Positions 25,140 through 33,549 of a stretch of 64,000 nucleotides of DNA are shown one piece after another (positions within the stretch are counted from its first letter, which is position 1; every line of letters begins with the position of its first letter). Origin of the DNA: RGEC01 sp964626685. Lineage in GTDB: Bacteria; Bacteroidota; Bacteroidia; NS11-12g; UBA955. Below the pieces are notes generated by a model. That model saw only the letters and a program-made list of their open reading frames with translations, was not told the origin of the DNA and searched no databases. The stretch lies in contig CAZVJY010000009.1 of NCBI GenBank assembly GCA_964626685.1, positions 10,028 through 74,027 on the forward strand, written 5' to 3'. The position numbers and the translations under genes were made by a program.

Positions 25140-25849
25140 CCGATATTCTGGCATTTGGAGCCCACCCGGATGATGTTGAATTGGCAGCGGCCGGAACCTT
25201 GATACATCACATTCGGAAAGGAGCAAAGGTGGCGGTGGTTGATTTGACTTCCGGTGAATTGGGTACGCGTGGGAATGCAGAAACACGGGCGGCAGAAGCA
25301 GAGCAAAGCCGCCTGATTATGGGTGTTCACAGTCGAATGAATCTTCAGCTAAGGGATGGATTTTTTGAAAATGATGAAGCGTCCCTGATGAAGGTAGTAT
25401 ATGCTTTGCGGCATTTTAGGCCCAGGGTTGTTTTGGCCAATGCCATTGCCGATCGGCATCCGGATCATGGAAGGGCAGCCGAACTGGTAAGCAGGGCTTG
25501 TTTTTTGGCAGGTTTGCCCAAAATAATTACCCTGGAAAATGAAAAAGAACAGGCCGCCTGGCGTCCTGAGGCTGTGTATCATTACATTCAGGATAGGCAT
25601 ATTAACCCGGATCTGGTAGTGGATATCACGGACAGTTTTGCCCAAAAAATGGAGGCCGTGAAGGCTTTCGCAACCCAGTTTTATCGTGAAGGGGATGACG
25701 GTCCGATAACACCCATAAGCTCTGCGGAATTTCTTCATTTTATTGAGGCCAGGGCAAGGGATTTTGGGCGAAGTATCGGTGTTGAATTTGGCGAAGGATT
25801 CACAACGGAAAGACCCGTTGGTATAAGTAATTTACTGGATATTCAATAA
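25136..25849 (+). CDS. bshB1: BshB1, bacillithiol biosynthesis deacetylase
   Basis: A 237-residue LmbE-like zinc deacetylase with FGAHPDDVELAAAG at the N terminus, DLTSGELGTRGN, NAIADRHPDHGRAAEL and HINPDLVVDITDSF. This matches BshB1, which removes acetyl from GlcNAc-malate in bacillithiol synthesis. BshA and BshC are not in the window. It overlaps the preceding peptidase gene by 4 bp. Confidence 0.93.
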   Translation: MTDILAFGAHPDDVELAAAGTLIHHIRKGAKVAVVDLTSGELGTRGNAETRAAEAEQSRLIMGVHSRMNLQLRDGFFENDEASLMKVVYALRHFRPRVVLANAIADRHPDHGRAAELVSRACFLAGLPKIITLENEKEQAAWRPEAVYHYIQDRHINPDLVVDITDSFAQKMEAVKAFATQFYREGDDGPITPISSAEFLHFIEARARDFGRSIGVEFGEGFTTERPVGISNLLDIQ

Positions 25850-25868
25850 TTACAGCTCAGTTAGCGTT

Positions 25869-27242
25869 ATGGTTTGTATATTGAGTAATGCAAAATCCAT
25901 AACACTTTTTTCAGCTTTATTTCTGCTGCAAATGCTGCACGCGCAGAAAGTTAGTATTGATAAGCTCATGCGGCTTTCCCCGGTGGGTATAGGTACGCAA
26001 AAAGTCATTCCATATCCGGGTATGATTTACCTTCCTATGTCTTTTTCTTCAGCAGAATTTAAAGATGTTTCCCAATTGGGTGATATACCGTCTCCGGACA
26101 GAATTCACTCTGTAGCACTTATATATACCCGTTTTAGAGAGGTGGATACTTTCAATCAGCCCAAATTAAATTATCATCGATTTCACAACCTCAAAAAGAT
26201 TTACCCTGCTGTGTTTGAAGATACTTCTATCCAGTGGAAAATTATGGAGCAGCGGCAGGCTACCGAGAAGGAAGATGCCATGAAGTGTTTTCATGGTTTT
26301 ATCATTCTCCTGAAAAATGAACCTCCCAAGGTTCTGATTGAAAAGGAGCTGTCAATGATTAAATCCGTTATTGACAGTTACCATGACAGTTTGATATGGG
26401 TGCCAGAAAAAATCACCTGGCGTGTTAAGAGAGTAAAGGAAGAAACCGGTTACTATTTTCCGGTAAACAAGAATAAACGCAGGCAGGGTTCTCTTTACAC
26501 TAGCAGTTTTCTGGGCATGCGCGAAAAGCAGTACATCACACGTAGGGACAGCACCGTACTGAAAAGAACCGGCGGATATTATGCACGTAAAGGGTATTTT
26601 GATACATCGGTTTTTAAAAATGTGCATGAATACAACTTTCTGATTACGCGCCGCTGGAGTAAGAAAATGGCTGTGGTGGCCGATGTTACAGGTAGTATGA
26701 GTCCATACAGTACCCAGGTGATGCTATGGCTGAAAAATAGGCCGGAAGTGCTGTTGAATGGCAGGTTTGCCTTTTTCAATGATGGCGACGCAAAACCCGA
26801 CATGCTGAAACGCATCGGTAGCTCGGGTGGTATCCATTTTGCTTCCACCACAAACTATGATTCTGTTTACCTGACGATGGATCGAACCATGCGGGCCGGA
26901 ACCGGAGGGGATATTCCGGAAAACAACCTCGAAGCAGTGCTGGAAACCCTGAAGCGCTGGCCTGATACCGATACTGTGCTGATGATTGCAGATAATGAGG
27001 CATCCGTTAAGGATATGTCGTTACTAAAGAACATTAAAAAGCCGGTTAGTGTAATGCTGTGTGGCGCCGCCAGCAAAATACACAAAGACTATATAGAGAT
27101 AACCAAAGTTACCGGAGGCAGGCTGTTTGTGCTAAGTACAGAATTGTCTGAAATGAAAAAATGGCAAAACGGAACAGAGGTGCCGCTACGTGGGGGAAAA
27201 TTCGAATACAGAAACGGAGAACTGATCAGGAAGAAAACCTAA
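25869..27242 (+). CDS. Secreted protein with von Willebrand factor A-like domain
   Basis: A 457-residue protein with a signal peptide (ALFLLQMLHAQ). The N-terminal 250 residues are unrecognised; a basic stretch (VNKNKRRQG) precedes the VWA part. From about residue 265, MAVVADVTGSMSPYSTQ is a metal-ion-dependent adhesion site variant with threonine in place of the first serine, and TGGDIPENNLEAVLETL supplies the later Thr/Asp position. It is probably periplasmic or surface-exposed, with unknown partner. The end overlaps the convergent CoA-transferase gene by 17 bp. Confidence 0.7.
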   Translation: MVCILSNAKSITLFSALFLLQMLHAQKVSIDKLMRLSPVGIGTQKVIPYPGMIYLPMSFSSAEFKDVSQLGDIPSPDRIHSVALIYTRFREVDTFNQPKLNYHRFHNLKKIYPAVFEDTSIQWKIMEQRQATEKEDAMKCFHGFIILLKNEPPKVLIEKELSMIKSVIDSYHDSLIWVPEKITWRVKRVKEETGYYFPVNKNKRRQGSLYTSSFLGMREKQYITRRDSTVLKRTGGYYARKGYFDTSVFKNVHEYNFLITRRWSKKMAVVADVTGSMSPYSTQVMLWLKNRPEVLLNGRFAFFNDGDAKPDMLKRIGSSGGIHFASTTNYDSVYLTMDRTMRAGTGGDIPENNLEAVLETLKRWPDTDTVLMIADNEASVKDMSLLKNIKKPVSVMLCGAASKIHKDYIEITKVTGGRLFVLSTELSEMKKWQNGTEVPLRGGKFEYRNGELIRKKT

Positions 27243-27885
27243 TGGTTTTTATATCTCCTTCAACTATAAGCCTGCCCTGGGTTTTGGCCCTTACCTCATC
27301 GATGGTTACGTCTTCGGCAATTTCACGCAGTTCAAATCCGCGTTCGGTTATTTCAAATACCCCCAGTTCCGTGACCACCTTTTTTACGCAGCGAAGTCCG
27401 GTAATTGGCAGTGTGCATTCTGTCAGCAGTTTGCTTTCACCGGCTTTGTTGGTATGCTGCATGGCCACAATGATATTTTTAGCGGAGGCCACCAGATCCA
27501 TGGCACCGCCCATGCCTTTAACCATTTTGCCGGGAATTTTCCAGTTGGCTATATCGCCTTTGTCGCTCACTTCCATGGCGCCCAGCACTGTTAAATCAAC
27601 CTTCCCGGCACGAATCATACCGAAAGAAGTGGCACCATCAAAGAAACTGGCTCCTTTGGCGGTGGTTATGGTTTGTTTTCCTGCATTGATTAAATCGGGA
27701 TCTTCTTCGCCTTCAAAGGGGAAGGGGCCCATACCCAGCAAGCCGTTTTCGCTTTGCAGGATTACCTCCACACCTTCGGGTATGTAATTGGCAACCAGTG
27801 TAGGGATACCAATTCCAAGGTTCACATAGTAGCCGTCCTGTAATTCCTGCGCAATGCGCTTTGCGATTCCGTACTTGTCGAGCAT
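27226..27885 (-). CDS. scoB: 3-oxoacid CoA-transferase subunit B
   Basis: A 219-residue subunit. MLDKYGIAKRIAQELQDG begins the protein, followed by VNLGIGIPTLVANYIPEG and the catalytic glutamate motif SENGLLGMGPFP. Later GGAMDLVASAKN and CTLPITG are typical. With subunit A it moves CoA from succinyl-CoA to acetoacetate or a related acid. Subunit A is not adjacent, which is unusual for this family. The frame extends to 27936 but the ATG at 27885 matches family starts. Confidence 0.92.
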   Translation of the reverse strand: MLDKYGIAKRIAQELQDGYYVNLGIGIPTLVANYIPEGVEVILQSENGLLGMGPFPFEGEEDPDLINAGKQTITTAKGASFFDGATSFGMIRAGKVDLTVLGAMEVSDKGDIANWKIPGKMVKGMGGAMDLVASAKNIIVAMQHTNKAGESKLLTECTLPITGLRCVKKVVTELGVFEITERGFELREIAEDVTIDEVRAKTQGRLIVEGDIKTIRFSS

Positions 27886-27932
27886 ATTAATTGCAAAATT
27901 CCGAAAAAAAAACGAAAGCCGTATGCCATTTG

Positions 27933-29852
27933 TCACAACCTTTGAAGCAATTCTTTTGCTTCCCTGTTGGCAGGTTGTATTCTCAGTGCTTCGTTGAGCT
28001 GTAACTTAGCCTGGCCTTTATTTCCCACTTTCAAGTAAATCTCAGCCAGGTAAAGCCTGGCATTTTCATTGTCGGGGAATAGGGAAACAACCTTTTTTAA
28101 ATGGATAAGGGCTTTTCCACTATTGCCACTGAGCCATTCAGCCACACCCAGGTTTAACAAAGCCAGTTCATGTTTGCTTTGCTGTTTCAAGGTCTGTGAC
28201 AGAACATCAATAGCCTCGCCAAATCGTTTAAGGCGAATAAGTGCGTTGCCCAGTTCAGCTGCAAAATCGGCCTGTAATGGCATCTTCTCTGCCGCAATGC
28301 GGTACCATTCCGCTGCATTTTCGGTCTTCATACTTTTATCGAATGCCTTTGCAGTTCGGTACGCGGTCCATGCGGATATTTCGTCAGTATTTAATGAGGT
28401 TGAAATGGTTGTGATTTTGTCCCATTGTCCGTGGGCGTAGTGGTAGTGAATCTCCTGTTCTTTACTGCCTTTATCAAGTAATTTCTTAGCCTGGTTCAGG
28501 TAAACCGGATTTGCATCAAACTTCTCAAACCATGAAAGGTAAGCCTGCAATTGCATGGCAGATTTCGGTGCTGGTTGGTTTACGGCATATAAACCCACAG
28601 GTTTGCCCGGATTGATCAGGTTCTGTGATACAGGTTTGCGTATGTAATGGTCATGAACAGTTACGTGTGGAATGTCGGCAGTGCCGCTCTTGGGCATATG
28701 GCACCCTACACAGTTGTTTCCGGTTTTCTGAATTTCATGTGCGGGAGCACTGCAGTTCAGTTTGGCAGCATTTCCTCCTGAGCTGTGGCAATCATTGCAA
28801 GCTTTGTTGAATAGTTCAGTATTGGTTTTGCGAACGCTCACATGGGGGTTGTGGCAGGTAATACAGGTTAAGTTGAGTTTGCCGCCTTCTTTGTTGGAAA
28901 CCTTGAAGCATCGGCTCATCTGCAATCTTTCAGCGTGCCCTGCCATGTAAAATGCCTTTCCGTTTTCGTGCATGGGCATGTAGATTTCAAAAATGCTGTC
29001 TAGGTGCATGCCGGGACGGAAATCCGTGAACTTTTTACCGGGTTTTAATACATTGTTGCCTTGCAAATGGCAGCGCTGGCAGATATCTACCTGAAGTTTC
29101 CATGGCAAACGCGAAGGATTCACAATGGTTCTGTCAGCTACTTTGTTTACGTCGACAATGATTCCTTTTCGCTTTTCAGCCACATGCAATTCTCCGGGGC
29201 CATGGCATCTTTCGCAGTCTATGCCTTGTGGTGTGTGTGTAAACTTGTTAATACTGCCTTCTTCCACTTTGGGCATGCCATTGTGACAACTCATGCACTC
29301 AACATCAATTTTGCGTGAAAAACCAGTGTTGGTGGTCTCATAACCCGGTGGCAAATCCCATTTGCCGGATTGCGTGTAAAATGTCAATGGAGCCTGAAAC
29401 CAGTAGTCACCATCGCGCCAGAAGTGGCTGTTTGTATGGTGTCCGCTCCCGACAATGTGCGTAATTTGCTCGGTGCGGCTATGGGTGGTATCTCCGTTTT
29501 TTAAGCGGTATTCGCGTATGAAATATTTTCCGCCGGCGCTGAAAGGAAGATAATACAGGTCCTTTTTCGCATCGTATACCGACTTTACATTGTTCCAGAC
29601 AGCTTTACTTCTTTCAGCAGTGGCATCGCCAAAACTACTGCCCATGCCTGTTTCAATAAAAGTATGGTAGTGATCGGCGTGGCATTCCTTACAGGTGGCA
29701 ATTCCGACATAATCTACAGTATCCTGTAAATTCAGGAAAAACGACGTATCCTTTTTTATAGGTTTGCTATCCGAACAGGTGCTCATAGAAAGCAAAACTG
29801 TGAAAATGCATAACCCAAGCCAGATAAATGGTATGATTTTTCTACCGCTCAT
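27933..29852 (-). CDS. Multiheme cytochrome c lipoprotein with TPR repeats
   Basis: A 639-residue protein with a lipoprotein signal (LSMSTCSDS). Seven CxxCH heme-binding motifs are seen: CKECH (about residue 54), CMSCH, CERCH, CQRCH, CITCH, CNDCH and CVGCH, within the first 400 residues. A C-terminal 200-residue region carries TPR repeats (AAELGNALIRLKRFGEAIDVL, ALLNLGVAEWLSGNSGKA, ARLYLAEIYLKVGNKGQA). The layout resembles cytochrome c554/MtrA-type electron carriers linked to TPR. The electron donor and acceptor are unknown. Confidence 0.85.
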   Translation of the reverse strand: MSGRKIIPFIWLGLCIFTVLLSMSTCSDSKPIKKDTSFFLNLQDTVDYVGIATCKECHADHYHTFIETGMGSSFGDATAERSKAVWNNVKSVYDAKKDLYYLPFSAGGKYFIREYRLKNGDTTHSRTEQITHIVGSGHHTNSHFWRDGDYWFQAPLTFYTQSGKWDLPPGYETTNTGFSRKIDVECMSCHNGMPKVEEGSINKFTHTPQGIDCERCHGPGELHVAEKRKGIIVDVNKVADRTIVNPSRLPWKLQVDICQRCHLQGNNVLKPGKKFTDFRPGMHLDSIFEIYMPMHENGKAFYMAGHAERLQMSRCFKVSNKEGGKLNLTCITCHNPHVSVRKTNTELFNKACNDCHSSGGNAAKLNCSAPAHEIQKTGNNCVGCHMPKSGTADIPHVTVHDHYIRKPVSQNLINPGKPVGLYAVNQPAPKSAMQLQAYLSWFEKFDANPVYLNQAKKLLDKGSKEQEIHYHYAHGQWDKITTISTSLNTDEISAWTAYRTAKAFDKSMKTENAAEWYRIAAEKMPLQADFAAELGNALIRLKRFGEAIDVLSQTLKQQSKHELALLNLGVAEWLSGNSGKALIHLKKVVSLFPDNENARLYLAEIYLKVGNKGQAKLQLNEALRIQPANREAKELLQRL

Positions 29853-29868
29853 GGCTGTGAAATAGCAT

Positions 29869-30627
29869 TTATCTTTTGTTTTTCCCTTTTGGGGTTTTCA
29901 ATGTAATCCACTTGTCGGGCCTTACCTGGCCATCGGATTGAAACCTGAAATCAGGAAGCAGCAGTTCTTTTTTCTCCGTGATGAACGGTTTGATACTGCT
30001 GAAGAAATATGGTGTGTTTGCATCCTTTCGCTGGTAAGGATTCCACACTCCGGTGAAGATAATGGACGGTTCCTGCAGTCTTATGGCATCGGGTAGGGAA
30101 GCTACTTTTTTCTCGGCAGCATGAGAAAGAAAAGTGATTCTAAAAATGCCTTTGGCACTTCCTGCGTATTTCCCACCTGCATCTTCCATCAGTTCATAAC
30201 TGCCCTCTGCAAACAACATCTTCCATCCGTTTGCTATCAGTGAATCAAGTGTAAATCTGGCAGACGGTGCGGAATTCACCGTATCTACATAATCTACCGC
30301 CGAAGCATTGAAGATGTTTTCTATGCTCGGTAAAAGGTCGAAATGGTTTTGAATGCCTCGGTGCAGGCTGTGGCCTCGTAAAGCAGGCTTGGTAAGGTTA
30401 TCGCCCTTTTTTAAACCAGAAACCACTATACGGATATGGGTGCACTGTGTATCGGCGCCAAAACCTCCGTCAAAGGTGTCGTTTAACCTCAAGAAGATAT
30501 CCTTGTGCCTGTCATTTGTGATTTCTCCAATTCCCGGGTTGAGGGATTGGACAGCAGGCTCTGATTCTTGCTGTGCCGAAAGAAGTAACGGTAGCAAAAA
30601 AAGCAATATTCCCGTTAGATTCCGCAT
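29869..30627 (-). CDS. Secreted protein of unknown function
   Basis: A 252-residue protein with signal peptide MRNLTGILLFLLPLLLSAQQ. It has predicted beta-strands (HIRIVVSGLKKGDN, AKGIFRITFLS, PSIIFTGVWNPYQR) and a basic C terminus (TPKGKNKR). I do not recognise a family. It lies between the multiheme cytochrome gene (16 bp downstream) and the rhodanese gene, whose stop overlaps its start, so it is probably cotranscribed with both. Confidence 0.7.
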   Translation of the reverse strand: MRNLTGILLFLLPLLLSAQQESEPAVQSLNPGIGEITNDRHKDIFLRLNDTFDGGFGADTQCTHIRIVVSGLKKGDNLTKPALRGHSLHRGIQNHFDLLPSIENIFNASAVDYVDTVNSAPSARFTLDSLIANGWKMLFAEGSYELMEDAGGKYAGSAKGIFRITFLSHAAEKKVASLPDAIRLQEPSIIFTGVWNPYQRKDANTPYFFSSIKPFITEKKELLLPDFRFQSDGQVRPDKWITLKTPKGKNKR

Positions 30628-30932
30628 TAGGCGCCAAATTGTCTTTGCCAGTCAAGCATGCCTCCGAGAAGGTTTCTTACTTTGGTGAAGCCCTGAGATT
30701 CTAAAAAAGCCTTGGCTGTGGCGCTCCTGGCTCCACTGCGGCAATGCACAATGATTTCATCCTGTTTATGATCTTCCAGTTCATCTACTTTCCCCGGCAG
30801 TTCAGCCAGTGGTATAAGGGTAGCGCCTATGTTAAACTCTTCGTATTCCCAGTTCTCACGAACATCAATAATCATAGGGGCTGTTCCAGCGTCAATCCTG
30901 GATTTTAATTCAATAACGGTAATATCTTCCAT
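30627..30932 (-). CDS. Rhodanese-like sulfurtransferase
   Basis: A 101-residue single-domain rhodanese. The fold starts TVIELKSRID and DVRENWEYE, and the catalytic loop is IIVHCRSGARSATAKAF with the active cysteine in CRSGARS. Such proteins carry sulfur as a persulfide. The ATG at 30932 lies 2 bp after the stop of the T9SS cargo gene. It could supply sulfur to the MoeB/MoaD system, but this is only a guess since it is far away. Confidence 0.9.
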   Translation of the reverse strand: MEDITVIELKSRIDAGTAPMIIDVRENWEYEEFNIGATLIPLAELPGKVDELEDHKQDEIIVHCRSGARSATAKAFLESQGFTKVRNLLGGMLDWQRQFGA

Positions 30933-30934
30933 AC

Positions 30935-32854
30935 TTAGGGGTTTTTAATCAATTTTTGGCTGTATGTCTTTCCGGCAATGTCTGTGCAATGCACGATATA
31001 GATTCCGGATTTGAGGTCTTCAATGAAAATCTCATTGGTAGGACGGGTAATGTCAAGTACTTTTAAACCGGTAATTGAAAATACCGAGATGTGCTTTAGA
31101 TCGTTTATTCCCTCAATTCTGGCGATGTATGAGGCAGGATTGGGCACAATCCTAAAAACTCGTTTAACTGTGGGTTTAACACCCATGCGATGCTCTGCAG
31201 CGGAACCGATCAGCGGTCTGAGCATAGGAATTCCTTTTACCGAGGCATCCACAGGCTCCCACTGGCCAAGCAGGTTATAATACAGGTTGGGATTTTTTAC
31301 ATTCTGGCCCTGGTAGCGGTAATTGTTGTCGTATCCTACATTCAGCACAAACTTCTGAAACTGAACCCATCCGATGTAGTAAGTGCCTTTGTCCAGCAGC
31401 AGGCTGCTATCGAAATAGAAATAGTGGAAACCGTTGTGCGTGTCTTTGTATACAGGCAATTCAAAAGGTGTTTCATAGATTAGCTCATCCTGATTGTCGG
31501 TGGCACCAATCGGTGAAAGCTTACGCCAAACCCTGAACCTGAATTTTCGGCTGGATACATCCTCAACACTTTGATTAAACATAACCGCCAGCCCGCGAAA
31601 AGTGTCTTTTTTGAGCAAATCGAATTTCATGGCAAACTGACCCTTAATGTCGGGCAGAAATTCATAGTTCAGGCCAAAACCACCTTCTGCAGTGCCATCA
31701 TCCCAAGCATACCATGGTGTAAATGTTTGTTTTGATTGAAAAACGTTGTTGTTACCGACGGCATTATAGTTGTCAGGTGTAATATCATCGCTTTGCGGAG
31801 CAATTTTGTAGGTAAGTTTCAAAAAAGGATTTTCTCCTGACAAGGTATCCATTTTTACCTGTCCAAAACTCTCACCATCTACTCCGGGAGCTATGTTTTT
31901 ACTGCTAAGGCTAAATGGGCGGAACAATACCAGTGAATCATATCGGTTGCGTATTTCAAGCTGAAAACGGGTTTGAACGGTAACAGCGCTGTTCAGGTTT
32001 CTAATTGTTATGTTATGACTGGGCAGGGTTTGATTTGAAAAATCATCCACGAAATGCCGGTATGGCATGCTGTAATAATTTTTTAGCAGGGAAGGAGAAG
32101 CAAACTGAATACCTATATCTCGGATGCCGGTATCTTTCGCACTACGGCTCCTGTCAAGCCTCACGTAATCTATATGCCAGTGGTTAAGATTGCCTGTAGC
32201 TTTGGTGTAGTTTACCCAGCGAAACTGAAATGTACCATGCAAAAACTCAGTCTGAAAAGCCGGAACCATAACCTGTTTGAAAGCACCGGAATTCTTGCCT
32301 GTTTGCGACCAAACGCGTTTCCAGATGCCGGTTTTGGTTTTGAAAAACAAAATCAGTGAATCCTCCGTTTCTGGAACGTCTCCTAGGCCTGACGTTTGAA
32401 AGAAAAAGCTGAGGTAAACGCTGTCTGATGGTGTGTAATTTTTGGTTGTTACAGGCCCCGTCTTATAAAACTGCAGGTTAATGGGTTGGCTTGTAAGGCT
32501 GTCGGCATAGACGAAAACCGATTTATTTAACAGACCCTTCCATGGTTTCCCATTCGAGTTTAGATGATCAAAAGTGGCTACGTTGTAATCAGGCTGATTC
32601 ACCGGAAAGGAATTGTTTATCCAAACCTGATTGTCGGTCCAACGATTGTAGGACGGATAGCCGCTTTCAGCAGTAAAATTATCAAAAAAAGGCAAATCCA
32701 GGGTGTCGGTTATTTTGCTGAAATGCAATTCCACTTTAGATGACACACTTTTGCGATCAGCAGATTGCAACGGTGAAAACAAAATGCCCTGGCCAAACAG
32801 GTAAACATTGCAACTGAACAGCAAAAGCGTAACGAGGGTAATTCGGTTTTTCAT
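30935..32854 (-). CDS. T9SS type A sorting domain-containing surface protein
   Basis: A 639-residue protein with signal peptide (MKNRITLVTLLLFSCNVYLFGQ). The middle holds beta-sandwich-like regions (FDNFTAESGYPSYNRW, HWHIDYVRLDRS) resembling carbohydrate or jelly-roll modules. The last 75 residues (RIVPNPASYIARIEG, ISVFSITGLKVLD, LKSGIYIVHC, SQKLIKNP) form the type A C-terminal signal of type IX secretion. So it is exported and probably surface-linked; ligand unknown. A TTG at 32863 is an alternative start; the ATG at 32854 gives a clean signal peptide. Confidence 0.85.
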   Translation of the reverse strand: MKNRITLVTLLLFSCNVYLFGQGILFSPLQSADRKSVSSKVELHFSKITDTLDLPFFDNFTAESGYPSYNRWTDNQVWINNSFPVNQPDYNVATFDHLNSNGKPWKGLLNKSVFVYADSLTSQPINLQFYKTGPVTTKNYTPSDSVYLSFFFQTSGLGDVPETEDSLILFFKTKTGIWKRVWSQTGKNSGAFKQVMVPAFQTEFLHGTFQFRWVNYTKATGNLNHWHIDYVRLDRSRSAKDTGIRDIGIQFASPSLLKNYYSMPYRHFVDDFSNQTLPSHNITIRNLNSAVTVQTRFQLEIRNRYDSLVLFRPFSLSSKNIAPGVDGESFGQVKMDTLSGENPFLKLTYKIAPQSDDITPDNYNAVGNNNVFQSKQTFTPWYAWDDGTAEGGFGLNYEFLPDIKGQFAMKFDLLKKDTFRGLAVMFNQSVEDVSSRKFRFRVWRKLSPIGATDNQDELIYETPFELPVYKDTHNGFHYFYFDSSLLLDKGTYYIGWVQFQKFVLNVGYDNNYRYQGQNVKNPNLYYNLLGQWEPVDASVKGIPMLRPLIGSAAEHRMGVKPTVKRVFRIVPNPASYIARIEGINDLKHISVFSITGLKVLDITRPTNEIFIEDLKSGIYIVHCTDIAGKTYSQKLIKNP

Positions 32855-32901
32855 CAATGACAACCCGGATAAACGCAGGGTCTACCGTTTATATTGTAAT
32901 G

Positions 32902-32909
32902 CAAAGGTA
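32902..32909 (-). promoter_or_regulatory. -7 promoter box of the T9SS cargo gene
   Basis: TACCTTTG on the minus strand, exact match, 47 nt before the ATG at 32854. The leader is longer than for most genes here. Confidence 0.4.
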
Positions 32910-32913
32910 AAAA

Positions 32914-33549
32914 TCAGAGCGGTTTTTTCCGTTTTTTTCTTTTTGCTTCCTTTGCGGCGGTAGGTTCCTGATCCTGTGCGTCGGGTTCAATTGCGGTACT
33001 GTCGACATTTTCATTGTCATCGGCCTGATTTTTTACCACAATCAGATCAATACGCGTGCCTTTGGTTATCATTTTACCTGCCGGAACCTCCATGCCATTA
33101 ATGCTCTGTTTGGTTACCAGGTTATTGCCTATTTCATCATACACATATTCAATATTACCCAGTTCCAGTCCGTTATTTTTTATCAGTACTTTGGCCAGCG
33201 TGAGACTTTGATCTACCAGCATCGGCATTTTTACCTTGGGTTTATCTAGGGCATTTACCACCAGGTAAATAATCCTGTTGGGTTTAACATCGCTTCCTGC
33301 AAGGGGATCCTGTTCGGTAACTGCATCTCTCTTCATGTTTTCCAGATACACCGAATCTGTAATTTCGTAGCGCAGTCCCTCATAATCCAGTTTTTCTATG
33401 GCTTCCTGCGTATTCATGCCAACAATGGACGGAACCTTCACTGCCACATTGTGGTTGGTAAACCAGTTCATCCAGAGAAAAAGCAAGAGGATAAAAACGC
33501 CTGTAGCCGCAATTCCGAGACCGATATTGAAGAACCAGTTCTTATTCAT
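32914..33549 (-). CDS. Membrane-anchored PASTA domain protein
   Basis: A 211-residue protein: a short cytoplasmic start, one membrane segment (IGLGIAATGVFILLLFLWM), and PASTA repeats (KVPSIVGMNTQEAIEKL, KMPMLVDQSLTLAKVLI), then an acidic region and a basic tail (KEAKRKKRKKPL). PASTA domains bind peptidoglycan fragments or lipid II. No kinase domain is present, unlike PknB proteins. It overlaps the D-Ala-D-Ala ligase gene by 8 bp, so both belong to a peptidoglycan operon. Confidence 0.88.
   Translation of the reverse strand: MNKNWFFNIGLGIAATGVFILLLFLWMNWFTNHNVAVKVPSIVGMNTQEAIEKLDYEGLRYEITDSVYLENMKRDAVTEQDPLAGSDVKPNRIIYLVVNALDKPKVKMPMLVDQSLTLAKVLIKNNGLELGNIEYVYDEIGNNLVTKQSINGMEVPAGKMITKGTRIDLIVVKNQADDNENVDSTAIEPDAQDQEPTAAKEAKRKKRKKPL

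Noticed and set aside
27886..27936. Longer start of the CoA-transferase subunit B gene
   Set aside because: The first 17 residues are not family-like; the ATG at 27885 gives the standard N terminus.
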